In this document: piece after piece, positions 5,503 to 5,682 of the stretch
Numbering within the stretch: the first letter of the stretch is position 1
Layout of the letters: the number at the start of each line of letters is the position of its first letter
Assembly: GCA_002849045.2 (NCBI GenBank)
Contig: NCRO01000014.1
Location: forward strand, 1 to 5,682
DNA from: Candidatus Sediminicultor secundus
GTDB taxonomy: Bacteria > Atribacterota > JS1 > SB-45 > 34-128
Reading direction: 5' to 3'
Length of the DNA: 5,682 nt
Position numbers and translations under genes: made by a program
Notes under the pieces: model-generated
Databases searched by the model: none
What the model was told of the DNA's origin: nothing
Seen by the model: only the letters and a program-made list of their open reading frames with translations

Positions 5503-5531
5503 TTTACCGAGTGCAATTTTAAATCTGAATC
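5503..5531 (-). repeat. Diverged copy of part of the 4357-4500 gene fragment
   Basis: This stretch aligns to 4387-4413 in the same orientation, with 24 of 27 aligned bases identical and one 2-base gap. All three substitutions are transitions. In the other copy this DNA codes for DLDLKAPGK; here the gap breaks the frame. Both copies reach a stop about ten codons past the GK. It may be a second relic of the same gene, or a small repeat flanking the nitroreductase gene. The match is short, so chance is not excluded. Confidence 0.3.
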
Positions 5532-5586
5532 CCCTCTTCGCTATCCTATCATTACCACAAAACAATACCCCTTTCTATTTCTGCAT

Positions 5587-5607
5587 AAAAAGTAGGGTCA
5601 GTTTTTT
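5587..5607. repeat. Short A/T-flanked repeat, REP-like
   Basis: AAAAAGTAGGGTCAG followed by six T has the same design as the right arm of the terminator at 2179-2201: AAAAAGTAG, a GC-rich core, then T6. It also resembles, from memory, the GGGTCAG or ACTGACCCTACTTTT repeats dispersed in several bacterial lineages. No partner arm is found nearby. Confidence 0.35.
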
Positions 5608-5682
5608 CTATCTCTACATATTTTATTTAGGGATTTGTCGTAAAAAGAATTTTCTTCATCTTTTTGATGACTCCTTCGGCTA

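Larger units (their letters stand above)
5455..5682. other. Gene-free, decayed right end of the window
   Basis: Apart from the two short repeats described separately, I see no gene here. On the minus strand a 17-codon frame (5627-5682) runs off the right edge. It contains GAAGGAG followed ten bases later by ATG and then MKKILFTTNP and a stop. That could be the broken start of a gene or the very end of one lying further right. It is too short to call. Confidence 0.4.

Noticed and set aside
5627..5682. Possible gene end or broken gene start at the right edge
   Set aside because: It has only 17 codons, no recognisable similarity, and the window ends there.

Overview
The window is AT-rich with compact genes, a mix of ATG and TTG starts and Shine-Dalgarno sites. 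It looks like a chromosomal segment of an anaerobic or uncultured bacterium. The short palindromic repeats and decayed gene pieces between genes recall candidate-phylum lineages such as Atribacterota or Omnitrophota, but no phylogenetic marker is present and the assignment is a guess.

Layout from left to right. Positions 1-383 hold no gene. They contain the leader and ribosome binding site of a minus-strand gene that begins left of the window, a nested palindromic repeat element (133-315), and a good sigma-70-type promoter (324-351). The promoter reads into a two-gene plus-strand operon: a CBS-pair protein (384-824) and an ArsB/NhaD-type (SLC13-like) ion transporter (844-2118). The operon ends in a perfect 30-bp inverted repeat (2126-2204), which also serves the convergent minus-strand HAD-family phosphatase gene (2217-2864). 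Next, also on the minus strand, is an exported protein with eleven TPR repeats (2921-4177). Its start lies inside a 58-codon ORF (4110-4286) that has its own ribosome binding site and signal peptide. Upstream of that is a gene-end fragment (4357-4500), then an intact SagB/ThcOx-type nitroreductase-fold oxidoreductase (4533-5279). The right end (5280-5682) is decayed DNA. It holds a remnant of a serine dehydrogenase proteinase (SDH_sah/PF01972-like) gene with two in-frame stops, cut off at a short GC-rich repeat, plus further short repeats.

How the genes relate. The CBS protein and transporter are probably co-transcribed, and the CBS protein plausibly acts as a nucleotide- or ion-responsive regulator of the transporter. 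The other intact genes look like independent units. No complete new defence, biosynthetic or mobile system is visible. The most interesting features are the overlapping leader-like ORF before the TPR gene, the long perfect palindrome at 2126-2204, the nested palindrome at 133-315, and the cluster of gene relics and REP-like repeats around the nitroreductase gene.
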